Origin: Epiperipatus broadwayi | Lineage: Eukaryota > Onychophora > Udeonychophora > Euonychophora > Peripatidae | Assembly: GCA_028023455.1 (NCBI GenBank) | Contig: JAQFVV010006294.1 | Span: forward strand, 1,382,001 to 1,446,000 | Direction of reading: 5' to 3' | Length of the DNA stretch: 64,000 nucleotides | Shown here: positions 35,451 to 47,032 of the stretch, in pieces | Layout of the letters: the number at the start of each line of letters is the position of its first letter | Position numbering within the stretch: position 1 is the first letter of the stretch | Notes under the pieces: model-generated | Told to the model about the DNA's origin: nothing | Seen by the model: the letters and a program-made list of their open reading frames with translations, nothing else | Database searches by the model: none | Program-made: the position numbers and the translations under genes

Positions 35451-38400
35451 TAATATACAATAAAGCAAAAACATTAAAGTGAAAACAGGTGATACAAAGG
35501 ATAGGTTATAACCCACACCTAAGCAATAATCTAATACACAATCATATATAATGATGAATTATTTATATCTGTGTCAATAATCTGTTAACTTTTCTATTTA
35601 TCTTTAATTTATATTATGTAGTGATATAAAACCCTAAGATAATGCACTTTAAAAGGTTTTGTAGAAAATCATAGAAAATAAAATCAATAATGCTTGCAAG
35701 TTTGCTATAAATATATATTGTAACCAAAAGATCTACCCAGACTATAACAAGTAAAATTAATGATATAACACAACACTGTCATGATATAATACAGTCCCAG
35801 CCAGGGTACACCGTGGATCACAATATTGCATGAAGGTATATTAAATTACCCCAAAATAAATTATGTGACTATTCATTTAATAACTATTCTCACTAATGAG
35901 TGTTAAAACTACATTTCAAAATTTTAAACTGAGATTTTATTTACATGAGACTTTATGGCCAAGCATGAACAAGATGATATGATTTATAGAACTACAAAAG
36001 ATTACTTTTCCTGAATTAAATATGATCCATTACATCAATATTAACTGTAACATGGTGAATACAGGTCATTTAACAAGACAGTAATAATTATAATCAGCAC
36101 TGTAACATAATTGGTCATGGCTCAGATATACTCAGGATTTTATTATATCCTATACATCACTAATTACCCAAAAACTAAAAGCGGTAAGATATTCTTTTAG
36201 AACTTCAGTAAACCTTGTACGCATCATCAGTGACAATAAGTGCTCTAATATATGACCTATTTAATATAGTGGATTTTCTGGTTCTATGTATGACAAATCG
36301 ATACAATTAGGTTAAACCATAAAATTAACATTTATTTATAACTCAATCAATACTAAATAAATAACTGATTAATACAATGTTCAAAAATTAAATAAATATG
36401 TAAATAATACAAAATATCATTATGTGTATTTGTTTCTATATGGGTAATAGACATGAGTTTCACAATATAAAATTTTCTCACCAATGGACTTGATTTCAGC
36501 TCTTGTACAAGAGATGATGGGTTCAAACACCTAGTCAATCACATCTCCAATATGTCAATATCAGAACTAATGCACCTATTCCCAGATTTATAATAATAAT
36601 AAAGATTGGTATTAATTGGTCATGCAGAGATAATGAACCAGAGAAGAGATTTGATTCTCAACTCAGCATAAAGTATTATACGAATCGACCTGTAATAATT
36701 ATGAAACTAATTTGTCAAATGTCTCCTTTATAGCTGATAGCTGAACATGCTGGATCAATCTAAAAATGAGTTAACAACTTCAGCATCATAATGCATGGAG
36801 ACTCTGCTCAAAATACATTTATACAACAAATAGCAATGGTATTCCTGCAGATGTACTCATCTATGCAAAGGAATAACAAAGCATTTATTCCTGCGGATGT
36901 ATTTATCTATGCAAAAGAATAACAAAGCATTAAATGCCCTGTGGATTTTCTAATTATCAACAGAGCAGCAAGCACCATTATAGAATGTTCTGTGGATTAA
37001 CCACCAATACAGAAACGAATATAAAGAATGTAATAAACTGTTAAGAGATCATTCTGCAGATTGAAACATCAGCACAGAATACTGCCATATAACATTATAA
37101 AATAGTGCAGACATTCACTTCCCAAGTAAAAGAGACATAAAATTACCTTCATCCATAAAACTGTTAAATTAGGAGACTCGTCTAGTCTTATGAGCATGAA
37201 TTAAGACATAAAATGAAATAAGTATTTTAGTGTGGGAAATAACTGAGATAGCGGCCAACTCTGCCTAGAACATGGGTGGAATAATGATACATAGTAAATA
37301 TAATATGAGCATAAACACAAAATCTCTGGAAAGACATACAGGATTAAGCCATATGGTATTGATATACATTATAGATCCATTAAATAATCATTAAACCTTC
37401 ATGCAAGTGCTGTTCCCTAATAATTGATTCTCCTCAATCTCTATATCATAATATTTTCAATCCAATTAATTTAAATTAATAAATAATTATTTTAGGCCCC
37501 ATAGAATATACACCATGGACTTCATACACGTATAAGATAATATGAAAATATAAACCAAAATAAAACCACATATTTGTTTAAATAACTACACTAAATTAAA
37601 ATACATACTATTTCAAATATATTAAATATTCACCAATAGAATCAATACCACATTTTCCTAATACTTAATATACAACATATAAATTAAATAATTTTTCAAT
37701 TATAACATATAGAATTTTACAAGTTTGATTACATTCTTCATCATTTCCATTCATAATGAATATTCCATAATTAACTGATTCATGCATAGGCTCTCTGAAT
37801 ATTTGAGATATTTATAAAAGGTGGAACACGTATAAGACTGTAATGCATGAAAATATGTCAACTCCATTTAAATAATCTCCTTACAAATATTTAAGGCTGA
37901 TCCTTTTTTTTACACTGTCACGTGGATATAGGATATTCCTCCACATCAACCAATTTTATTATTTATAACTATAGTATTCCTCAAAAGTTAATAAACTTCA
38001 TTATTTCTATGTAGGCATTACTCCAAACTTAAAATATTTCATTACTTTTAATTTAGCGAGTGATTGTCGAAGACTAGAAATGATTGTGCAAGCAAACAGT
38101 TATCCCATAGTTGTCAAGACAGTTATAAAATAATATTCTGGTTAGCTGTTAATTTCTTTTTCACAAAAAGACGATAACTCACAGAGCAGGAATGTTATCT
38201 CTAATATAAGTTCAAAGTGGGATATAGCTAAATCTTTATCGTTCAGACATTTTTAAATTGTTAGAGTATTCCGCTAACTTAAAATCATAAAAGTAAAATA
38301 TTATATTCAAGGTTAATATAGTCTGTAAGCAATAAAAAAATATTTCCAAGTAGACTGACCTTTAAATAAGACTGTTATTCCTATTGTCGCAGTTAATAAT

Positions 38401-39040
38401 ATCAGAACATTTCAATTATAGACATTTTGGAAGATAATCAGCAGTTAGATTCTCAGTTAGCAGGTTCGAACAGACTTCTTTAACTTTAGCTACTCATATT
38501 GTTATTAACACACAATAACATCACAAGTTGAAACATAAGAAAAATCTTAATTTAATTTCATCCTTTATCCTTAATTTTAAGGAATAGCTTTTATGTTTGT
38601 TACATTTTTAATAACAAATTTTTTACATATTTATTGTTTCTATTCCAGTTAATAAAAAAAAAAATCTCTGAATGGTCTCTTTCCCTTTTATCCAATTACA
38701 TTTCTTTTCATTTATATACTTCTGTTAAAATGAAAGAAGAAAAAAAAAATGTGTTTATTGCATTCCATCAACTAATTCAAGACAAATTTTAATTAAATCA
38801 AAATTAATTTTTAGAATTACTCAAAGAGAAACAAGTAATGATTATTATTATTTACATCTTACTACATTTGATATAATATGCTGCTGATTTTGCAGGTTAA
38901 ACACAGCTTATCTAACTCAATGACTGGGAAAGAGCAAAACTAATATATATATATAAAACGATATAGAATAAGCAAAACAAAAAAAAAATTAAATTACACA
39001 ATCTCATCATCGAGTTAATTTGAATACAAGTATCAGATAT
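35451..39040. other. Unresolved block between LINE ORF1 and endonuclease parts
   Basis: This holds no LINE-like frame, so the element is probably interrupted by an unrecognised insertion or two copies lie in tandem. A 46-bp tandem repeat lies at 36841-36932. GGTTTGAACCC-like and GGTTCGAAC B box-like phrases near 36515-36530 (minus) and 38460-38475 (plus) may be SINE heads. I could not find paired repeat ends for the whole block. Confidence 0.4.
36841..36932 (+). repeat. Two-copy tandem repeat, 46-bp unit
   Basis: The unit ATTCCTGCAGATGTACTCAT... is repeated starting at 36887 as ATTCCTGCGGATGTATTTAT, with GAATAACAAAGCAT closing both copies. Confidence 0.8.
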
Positions 39041-41025
39041 ATACAAAGTTCTAACTATGGTAATTAAACCACCCAGAAGACAGAGAAATTTTAAATCAGT
39101 TCCACCAAGCTATATATTTTGTACCAAAATATAAGGTTACAATATACATAATAAATACATACTAAAAATGAAACTTAATATAAGCAGGTGTCTTTAATGT
39201 CAGAGGGATAAACTCCCCTGAAAAAATTAAATTTCTAACTAAATGATATGATATCATCCAACCACACATATCTGACATAATAGAAACCAAAAATCTACAG
39301 TGGATCACAAATTGACCCATCAGACAAATTAAGTTGCAATGGGTTCACAGGCTTTTCAAAAACAATTATCACACCATCAGCAGAAACAGGAATCATCAGT
39401 GACAAAAAATGTCCTTTCAATTCATTCAAAATATTATATATTAATGTGTACATCATAATTATCATCTTTCACTACAAAACAATACTAAATATAGAGTTGT
39501 ATATATCCCTCCAGCCCCACTATCATAAATAGATTAATTCTGAACTCTAAATTTGCTGCCACTCTACATCCCATATTATTCATAGGGCATTTCAACATGT
39601 CATATAAAAAATTCACCAATAAATGGCTCTAGTTTCTTTCATTTCCCATGAAGAGTGAAAAGGGATTTCATAAAACCAGAAAGGTCCATATCTTTTAATA
39701 ATGGTAGATACTTATCACAAATAGACTTAGTATTCTGTTCACCATCTTTACACAATATGTTTTCTTTTTAAAAACTCCTCTCTATCTGATCTTAATTTCA
39801 GTGTCATATCATCATGCATTCTCTTCTCAGAAATATATATTTATTTTCACAAAAATGAAAGGTTTACAAATGAATCTTGTCCCAAACAGGCATGTGTTTA
39901 TTAATATAATATTGTTCAATATTAAGCATCTATCCAGGATGACACCATTCCCAACAAAACTCCTAAGCCTTATGGATGACACTTATAAAAAAAATCACTT
40001 TAACATCACAATCAAATCATGATTGTTCCAGTTTTCTAGCAATAAAGAAAACATATCAATGTTATATATAGAGTATGTAAAAAACAAACTCTTAAGCTTC
40101 AAAAATACCCTCAACCCCAGACTGCGGTTTCTCTATCTAGCGTCGTCAGTAAGGTGTTAGGGATTAAAAATACTAGAACTAGTCTAGCATTTTATCAATG
40201 CCTAACTATTGAGAAGAAAATCTGAAACTTTCAGACATTTAAATGTCCAAAAATCCAGCTATGTAACTCAAATAGCCATATGGGACTGAACTAAATTCAG
40301 ATACACCATATATTAATAGCTCTAGCAATATAAAATCGCCAAAACCTTAATAGCAAAAACTAAAATTAAATTGATAAAAAATCAAGTCAGATGTCATATG
40401 ACCTAATTTTAATAAAGCTCAAATATTTTCTTGTTTGTCTGAATTTTCAATTCCACTCATTTTTGGAAAGTAGAATTTCTTTTTTTTTTTTTTACTAAAG
40501 CACTATGCTAATTTTTCTTTAAAAATATGACTTAGTTCAACTTCATAAAAAAATATTTTCCACTAGGCTATTCCAACAATCAACAACTCCCTCAAATAAC
40601 TTGATAAATCAATTATATATTATTTTCATGATATCTATTATTAGATACCATAAATCATATTTATAACTATTTATTTACAATAAACTCAAATTTATATAAA
40701 CAAGTTGCATACTTTCTTTTCTCAACATCATCACCACAACCACCACATGAATTAATCATACATGAATTATATCAATCCATGTATGATTTGCCTACTGATC
40801 ACATAGCCACATTAGACTAGCCTTTAATTAATATTCTAACAAAATCAAAAAAAAAAAAAAAATTATTATTTAAAATACAATCAGATACTATTTGTGGAGA
40901 TTTCATGCTGGAGCAAAATATTCACACACTTTAAAATCAGGCTACAAAAAAATCCTCCCCTTAATCTATCACAACTTTTAAATGGCAAACCAGAAGAAGA
41001 AATCCATTTTACTACTAATGATTTT
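39041..41025 (+). pseudogene. LINE ORF2 endonuclease (APE) remnant
   Basis: The plus strand shows FNVRGINSPEKIKFLTK then YDIIQPHISDIIETKN (39190-39280), the N-terminus of an AP-like endonuclease ('NVRGLxxxxK', 'IxxIxETK'). It continues with LFIGHFNMSYKKF near 39575-39612 (matching the catalytic IGDFN box with D changed to H) and SQIDLVFCSPSL near 39715-39750 (matching SxIDLVL). In LINEs this domain nicks target DNA to prime reverse transcription. Stops between the motifs and the D-to-H change show decay. The sequence is cut on the right by the Penelope-like element. Confidence 0.75.
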
Positions 41026-41200
41026 TAATTAAATTCTAAGTGCTAGGTTTTTAATAAGAAAAGTTTCAGTGTAGACATATTTTAAAATTTGAGTTAAGCA
41101 CTTTCGATATCTTGATTATGATATCATATTTATAGCAATGAGAGATGGAGAGTGGTAGGTATAAATAGGATTTAAATTTATATAAATGTATTCAAATGAA

Positions 41201-41491
41201 TTAGATAGCCCACTTTTTAGAGAAGGAAAAGCAGGACTCCTTTTTATTTATAAAATTCAAGTTATTGGCAATATACCAAGCCTCCTTTATTTTGTGCTTG
41301 CGAATCATTTTGTCCGACACACATAATGCTGGTAATGTAGGTTCAATGTGTAACCAGTTGTGTTTTGATACTCTGGAAATATAGATTTGTGTTCTGAATT
41401 GCATTTGGCCCTTTTGTAGAGATATTAATGTTGCTAAGCTCACATGATTCTCCATAGTAGACTGCATTATAACTAGATTGAGGGAAGGCAA
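41201..41491 (-). pseudogene. PLE C-terminal segment (GIY-YIG end, candidate)
   Basis: The minus frame reads MPSLNLVIMQSTMENHVS and ends with HKIKEAWYIANNLNFINKKE. The final 'KEAWYIxxxxxxINKKE' resembles the last part of the GIY-YIG nuclease (a conserved Glu, then 'xxNxxE'), which follows the RT in PLEs and makes the target-site cut. The GIY and YIG motifs themselves are not visible, so the domain is truncated. Confidence 0.45.
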
Positions 41492-41766
41492 TCTTGTAAA
41501 AGGTGTGGGAGGTAAGATCAGTGGGTAGTTTAACTTTGGAACCTGTTTATAAAGAGTGAGATGTGGAAGCTGATTCTGTATAACTAAACATATTTTGTTT
41601 ATGTTCCTGAAGAGACTTTATGGATATAAGAGAGCAAGAGATTTGTTCTGATTTTGCTGTAGAATTTGTTGATGATATTAGTGAGTGATTTGAGCCCAAC
41701 AAGATCTAAATCATTAATGTACTTATCGATATTTGCATAAATTTAAATTTCTATATAGAAAAGTTG

Positions 41767-42123
41767 TTAGAGGGTGATGAAAACTGAGTATATACAGCTT
41801 CTGATTTCAAAAGATTTAATTACCATTTTATAATTTAAGTGGGCATTCTCTCTTTGGATATATACATTGTGATATTTCATTCCTTTTTGGGAGTCATCAC
41901 GCTCTAAAGTCCATGTTAATGCAGATTTCTCTGTGATCTCATGTTTGATGAGGTAAATTTGGAGTTCTGGAGCACAAATGAAGATATTATTGATGTATCG
42001 TGTGTACACTATAGTTGATGTATTTTCCAAATATTTAAAAAGTACTTCTGTTTCAATGCTGTTCAAAACTATATTGGATTTAATTCCATTTATTGGTAGT
42101 CCCATTGGGCAGCCATTTTCCAT
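41767..42123 (-). pseudogene. PLE reverse transcriptase fragment, catalytic Asp lost
   Basis: The 118-codon minus frame contains NGCPMGLPINGIKSNIVLN, the PLE form of the RT 'MGSPISGxxAxIVM' motif. It is followed by YTRYINNIFICAPE, where the YVDDIF active-site box reads YINNIF. Both catalytic aspartates have become asparagine, so this copy could not polymerise DNA even if intact. Downstream TWTLERDDSQKGMKYHNVYI fits the 'FTLExExxxxxPFLDVxI' motif. This is a dead copy. Confidence 0.8.
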
Positions 42124-42441
42124 ATTATAGTGTTGTCCATTACGATGTTTGAATCAATACAATTTAAGCATTCAATTATAAAACTAATTCACTTCTCTGA
42201 ATAATTAGATATTATGAGTGTGTGCTTTATGATGTTGATTCTTTTTTCTCTTTATTGAGCTATATAACTCAGTAATATCTAAAGATACTATCCTGCACCA
42301 CCCCCTTTTCCACCACTCATTGCTATGAATATTATATCATAACCAACATATTGAAAGCACTTAACTCAAATTTTAAGATACGTCTACACTGAATCTTTTC
42401 TTATTAAAGCTTTCATACTGCTTAGAATTTAATTCCAATTC

Positions 42442-44260
42442 GTTTAGGAAAAGTTTATAACATAGCAATGACTTTATACAAAAAATAGGTCAATACCAGA
42501 TTCATGACATCCCAGAATGGTTGTATATGCACATCTTAATAAATTTATCACTCAAAACATGTCTAACTTCACAAATTTTCTATCTAAAGCCACATATAAA
42601 ATACCAGGATTCTACCAAATATCTCTTATTCCATTTATGAAAAAAAGAAATGATTACCACACTAACAAACATACTTCCACTTTTCAATGTCTTCCCTTGG
42701 CATCAAAATAATATCAGTAATTAAAGACAAAATAGAGCCTTAAAATTCATTTTTAAAAAATCATCAATTGGGCAGGCAACATTTCTATTCAAAATAACTA
42801 TAGAAGCTGTAAAAAACAAAAAAAAAAATTGGTACATTTGTTACTCAGCTAGATATAGAGGCAGTCTTCAATGTGAAATTAATAAATATTTTTCTTAAAA
42901 TTTTGGAAATAAAGTACCAAAGGTCTACTTATATCTATTTGCTAATCTATTATTAAAATGTGAAATATACATTATTCTAAATGGAAAAATCTTATCCTTA
43001 TCCCACAAGAATCGCCACTTAGTATCTTGCTATTTACTGCCTACATAAATCCTCTAATAAACACTATAGAAAAGGAAATGTGTATAATATATATACACTG
43101 CCTAAACACTAACATCTCATGTATAGCTTATATGGATGATCTTTCAGTCTCTTTGACATCCAAAAAACATGCCCAAACTCCTAAAGATTCTTACAGATTA
43201 TACAGAAAATATAAGTTAACTTTCAACATGGAAAAATTCTGTGCCTGGCACATTTACATTGGCAGTAGTAAAACAAAAACCTAATTCATTCCTTGGTTTC
43301 CATTTCTACTTGTGACATTCACAAATGCGGTCATTTATGCAAAATAGACTTAAAAATAAAATAAAAATTATAGTCAATTCCCTAACAAAATTCTATCTAT
43401 TACTTTATGCTAAGATATCACTTTTTAATATGCTAATCATGACAAAAATCACATATTATACTCTAAAATATTTTATACTAAAGCATGTTTACATCAAATA
43501 GACTCACTATGCAAGAAACTCTTCTGGAGAAAAAAGGAAATCTCAATATCTATAAGATGTCTCAAAAATCCACTCCCACAATATGATCTAAAGCTTCACT
43601 CAATTCTCACATTCAGAATCCAAAAAAAATAATTAATAAATCTCTGCATGTGCAAAAAAATGTCCATACCTACAAACAGCCTGTAAAATCACCCCCACAG
43701 ACAAACTATCTCCTAATCAAGAATACCTGAAGATAATCCACTATTTTCTATAAAAAAAAATTTGGTTTTCAAACCATTTCAAAATAAATTCAAGTATTGA
43801 CAAATCCTTCTCTTTTACATTCTCTACAAGACAAGAATGAAACTGTACTCAACATTACTAACAAACAACTCTGTTGTAAATTCAAATTCTGATCACTTGA
43901 ATCAAAATATTTTGATTTTTTTACTTAAAATTAACCTCAATTTCCTACCCACAAAACACTTCCAAAAAGATAAAAGAAAATTCCAAAATTATATCATCTA
44001 TGTGCTCTTTGCTACAAAGATTCAGAAACACATGATCACGTTTTTTTTTTATGCCAAGAATTCAATAACATTCATTCAATAATACACACACTTTTCAAAA
44101 TTAAGAAAATAAATATAAATAGTCTATTTGACTCATTTAAGAAAGGAATCTTCGCTGCGCTGCACCTGGTCGCAATTACAGGTATCCTCAAGCCTATAAA
44201 AAAGAAATCAATGCTCAAGATTAATAAATCTGAAATAAAAAGCAGAAACTAAAAGGTAAT
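42442..44260 (+). pseudogene. LINE ORF2 reverse transcriptase and CCHC finger remnant
   Basis: LINE sequence resumes after the Penelope-like element. The RT core at 43027-43284 has LFTAYINPLINTIEKE and the box IAYMDDLSVSLTSKK with both aspartates kept, then the thumb-side YRKYKLTFNMEKFCAWH. At 44001-44055 a frame reads CALCYKDSETHDHVFFLC, a CX2CX8HX4C finger with the same spacing as the 12.25 kb copy. A further frame near 44155-44200 reads ALHLVAITGILKPIKK, the probable C-terminus. Intervening stops make it non-functional. Confidence 0.8.
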
Positions 44261-44735
44261 GCTTGCCACCATTGCCATATTTCAGGTGAAATTCAGTTCA
44301 TCCATTTGTGAACTTTCACTTACTTTCAAAGATTTGTTAGTCACATGCCTATCTCTGTATTACGTTTTTTTGTATTTTTAACAATAATTATAAATAATAT
44401 GTAGACAAAAGAAACCATATAAACTATTTTGCTTTATTGAATAAAGTCCTCTATTATAGATTCATAAGTAATTATCAATCCTATATGCTTGAAATATAAG
44501 TTAATGTATTACTTTTTATATGCTAAACTTCAAAATCAATATTAGAAACAAAAATTAAACCCTAGAAAAAACAAAGTGCATACTATTAGTTGATTTTAAA
44601 ATAATGATTTGTATTCAAAGTTCATTTAGATATTCATCAAAAAAAAAAATAGACAGTCTTAAAATACATACAACAATATATAACGATGTTAATAGTAAAA
44701 CAAGTATTTTTTCCTTTCATTTCTATTATACTCAC
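44261..44735. other. Intronic sequence, nothing recognised
   Basis: AT-rich sequence after the LINE end. No features are supported. Confidence 0.6.
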
Positions 44736-44843
44736 ATTATTTTCATGATGATAGTTTACTCCATAATCGCATAACAATCGTATAACTTCAGTACTATCTT
44801 CTTTATAATCATTTAGGACATGGAATAAAATATTATTGGAGTT
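44736..44843 (-). CDS. Exon of ankyrin/pseudo-GTPase gene: ankyrin repeat
   Basis: This 108-bp exon has 36 codons and is phase 0 at both ends, with acceptor tatattttag and donor GTGAGT. It reads NSNNILFHVLNDYKEDSTEV then IRLLCDYGVNYHHENN. This is an ankyrin repeat: N/G-x-N-x-L-x-H, helix, then E-V-I-R-L-L-C-x-Y-G-V-N (consensus EIVRLLLEHGADVN). Strong splice sites on both sides support a real exon. The intron to the next exon (28913-28969) is about 15.8 kb and holds the long-TIR element, the LINE and the PLE. Confidence 0.75.
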
Positions 44844-45280
44844 CTAAAATATACATGTATAAAAAATTGAAAATATTCTATAATATAAAGTCAGTAGAAA
44901 AATTATTTGAGTTCCAATCTTTTTTTTATATATTTGAAAAAAAAAAAAAAATCCTGCAACTTTATCAAGCAACTTAAGGCAATCAATCAATCAGGCTTAA
45001 TAATAAATACCACAAAAATTATATAAGATTTCAAAAACTTTTAAGAAATATTACTTTTGTAGGCAATTTACAGTTTTAAAATTTATTTATTTACATTAAA
45101 AAATATAAACTAGTTGTTACAAATTGTTTTATTTTGGGTTAGGGTATACATATGTTAACTTTTAAAAAGTTTTTAATGGGGTTCCTTGTTCTTATTTTCA
45201 ATATTTCTATAAAACTATAACTGATTTCCTTGAAATAACTAATTTCAGAAATAGCTTTTAACAGTTTCTTTTGTTAGTAC

Positions 45281-45349
45281 CTGCACATTGAGACTACTTT
45301 TACAATTCACAAATAGCTGCTCAGTAATCATAAAAGTCAGAGACAACAT
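45281..45349 (-). CDS. Exon of ankyrin/pseudo-GTPase gene (5' part uncertain)
   Basis: The donor is GTACTA at 45275-45280 and the frame ends in phase 0. The reading is MLSLTFMITEQ then LFVNCKSSLNVQ, with a stop just upstream of the ATG at 45349. Two readings are possible. It may be a first exon starting at this Met. It may instead be an internal 36-bp exon starting after the CAG at 45317-45319 (CTATTTG...). LFVNCKSSLNVQ continues smoothly into NSNNILFHV of the next exon, as expected between ankyrin repeats. Confidence 0.5.
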
Positions 45350-46814
45350 TCAATTTCTATGGATCTCCTAAAAATAGTTTAATTTTTTCAATCTCCTTTC
45401 CAATTATAAACCATCTCTTTTATTCTCAAAATCCAGCATAGATACATATAGGTGAAATATAATATCTAGGGCAGTAATTATTAAAATGTTTTCAATCTAA
45501 ATACATATAATAAGTTTAATGATAGAGCCACATGTCTATCTAATTATGTAGAGTGATGTTTCTCTTAAGTTTCAGAAATCACAATATAAGCACTGAATTC
45601 AATTAACAGAACTAAATGGTAGTAATTTTAAACCTCAAGCCAAAAACTAATCATTGAGGTTGTTTTATTCATGCCTACTAATGTAACTCCTTGCTTACAT
45701 TGGGGAATTTAAGTTGAAGAAAGATGTTACTAGCATTTTATTAATATATAGTGAAAAATTTAATGAGGTGTATAGGTTTTTAACACCAGTTATGAGATTA
45801 TTTATCATTAAAAATTACAATTTAATTAATGAAACAGTTTTCATAATCAGTAGAAGAAAATTGTTTTTGCAAGCCAACAAATAATGTTTATAAACCATAG
45901 AAAAAACAAAATAGTATTAATGTAAATATTAAAATCATTTACATCAACTGAGTAGCATTATCAGAAAAAATTGAATCGATATCAGTCTATTCTATATAAA
46001 TATCAATAATCAATGGAGAACAGATGATAGTGCAGAGATCTGGACTAGTTTCTAGTTACTGGCCTTAATCAGTAAAGAATACTGAATTGCATATATTCAT
46101 TCAGCAATCAGCTTTATTTCTAGTATAATATTCAAACCCATTTAAGTTTAGAATTTAAGCCAATTTGTTTGTGCATTAATTTCTTGGCCTTACAAAGATG
46201 ACTCTACAACAGACCATAGAGTATACTTATTGTTATTAAAATAGATGTTGATTGCAGGCTGAGAGAATAATGTAATACTTTGTTTTGATATATCAGATAC
46301 CACTGATAATGAAATTCTCAAATCATTAATATGTCAATGTTAAGATGTATAAGTACATAGGAACCAGTTTTGTTTTATTTTTTTAAATGCTTTATTTCAC
46401 ATAAATATATTCACAAATATGATGTATATTCTTTACTATAAAATACCATATTACATCAATTTTACCTAAATCTCAAACCTTTAAGCACCATAAGAAAAAT
46501 TTCAATGAATAAAAAAATATTTAAAAATAATAATTTTGTAAATATTCCAGAAATCCAGCATGGCATCACAAGTATGGGTTAAAGTTACTTTTAATGTAAA
46601 TTGTCTTAAAAATTTGCATTTGATAGGATGAATTAGCTAGATGAATATCTTTTATAGCTTTTTTTTTCTATTTCAAAATTATACTATTCATATAAATTAA
46701 AAAATGATGAGATATATAATATTTTTATTTCACTGAAGATATAATACATCTTTCAATAACAAATTTATATTATCAAAATTCACACTTTTCTTTATTTTTG
46801 CCATAATATTCTAT
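45350..46814. other. AT-rich intronic sequence, nothing recognised
   Basis: I looked for the missing ankyrin exon here and did not find one with matching phase. Confidence 0.5.
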
Positions 46815-47032
46815 AAATACAATTTATCCAAACCACTTCAAACACTTTTTAGTAACACTCTTTATTTATGGTGTTATTATATAGTTATGTTTTTTAGTTT
46901 ATTTTGTTCATTATATCATAGCTCTGAAGAAGATTGCAGGTCAGTCAAAATGTCAGTGTATATATATATGTACAAATAAAGAGTTTTGCTAAAAAGTGTT
47001 TGAAATGATTTGGATAAATTGTATTTAACAAA
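46815..47032. mobile_element. Short palindromic PLE-related element
   Basis: A 53-bp inverted repeat (46815 to about 46868, and about 46978-47032) starts AAATACAATTTATCCAAA and includes CAAACACTTTTTAG. In the loop at about 46921-46955 lies CTCTGAAGAAGATTGCAGG followed by GTCAGTCAAAATGTCAGTG, the PLE-end signature. It is probably a minimal derivative of a PLE terminal repeat unit. No coding sequence is present. Confidence 0.7.

Larger units (their letters stand above)
41026..42441 (-). mobile_element. Penelope-like element inserted in the LINE
   Basis: Inverted terminal repeats of about 140-150 bp (41026-41165 and about 42290-42441) share TTGAGTTAAGCACTTT, CAGTGTAGAC and ATAGCAATGAG. Minus-strand coding pieces between them match a PLE: an RT core (41767-42123) and a C-terminal segment (41201-41491). 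Terminal repeats in inverted orientation are common for PLEs. LINE sequence resumes on the right side (42442 on), so this is a nested insertion into an older LINE. Confidence 0.75.

Noticed and set aside
36841-36932. CRISPR-like repeat
   Set aside because: Only two adjacent 46-bp copies with no spacers, in a eukaryotic context.
38865-38925. Minus-strand exon before a GTAAGA donor
   Set aside because: The phase would have to be 0-0 between the exons at 44736 and 28913, and that frame has a stop.
35451-39040. Nuclear copy of mitochondrial DNA
   Set aside because: The base composition drew attention, but no mitochondrial gene or tRNA motif could be read.
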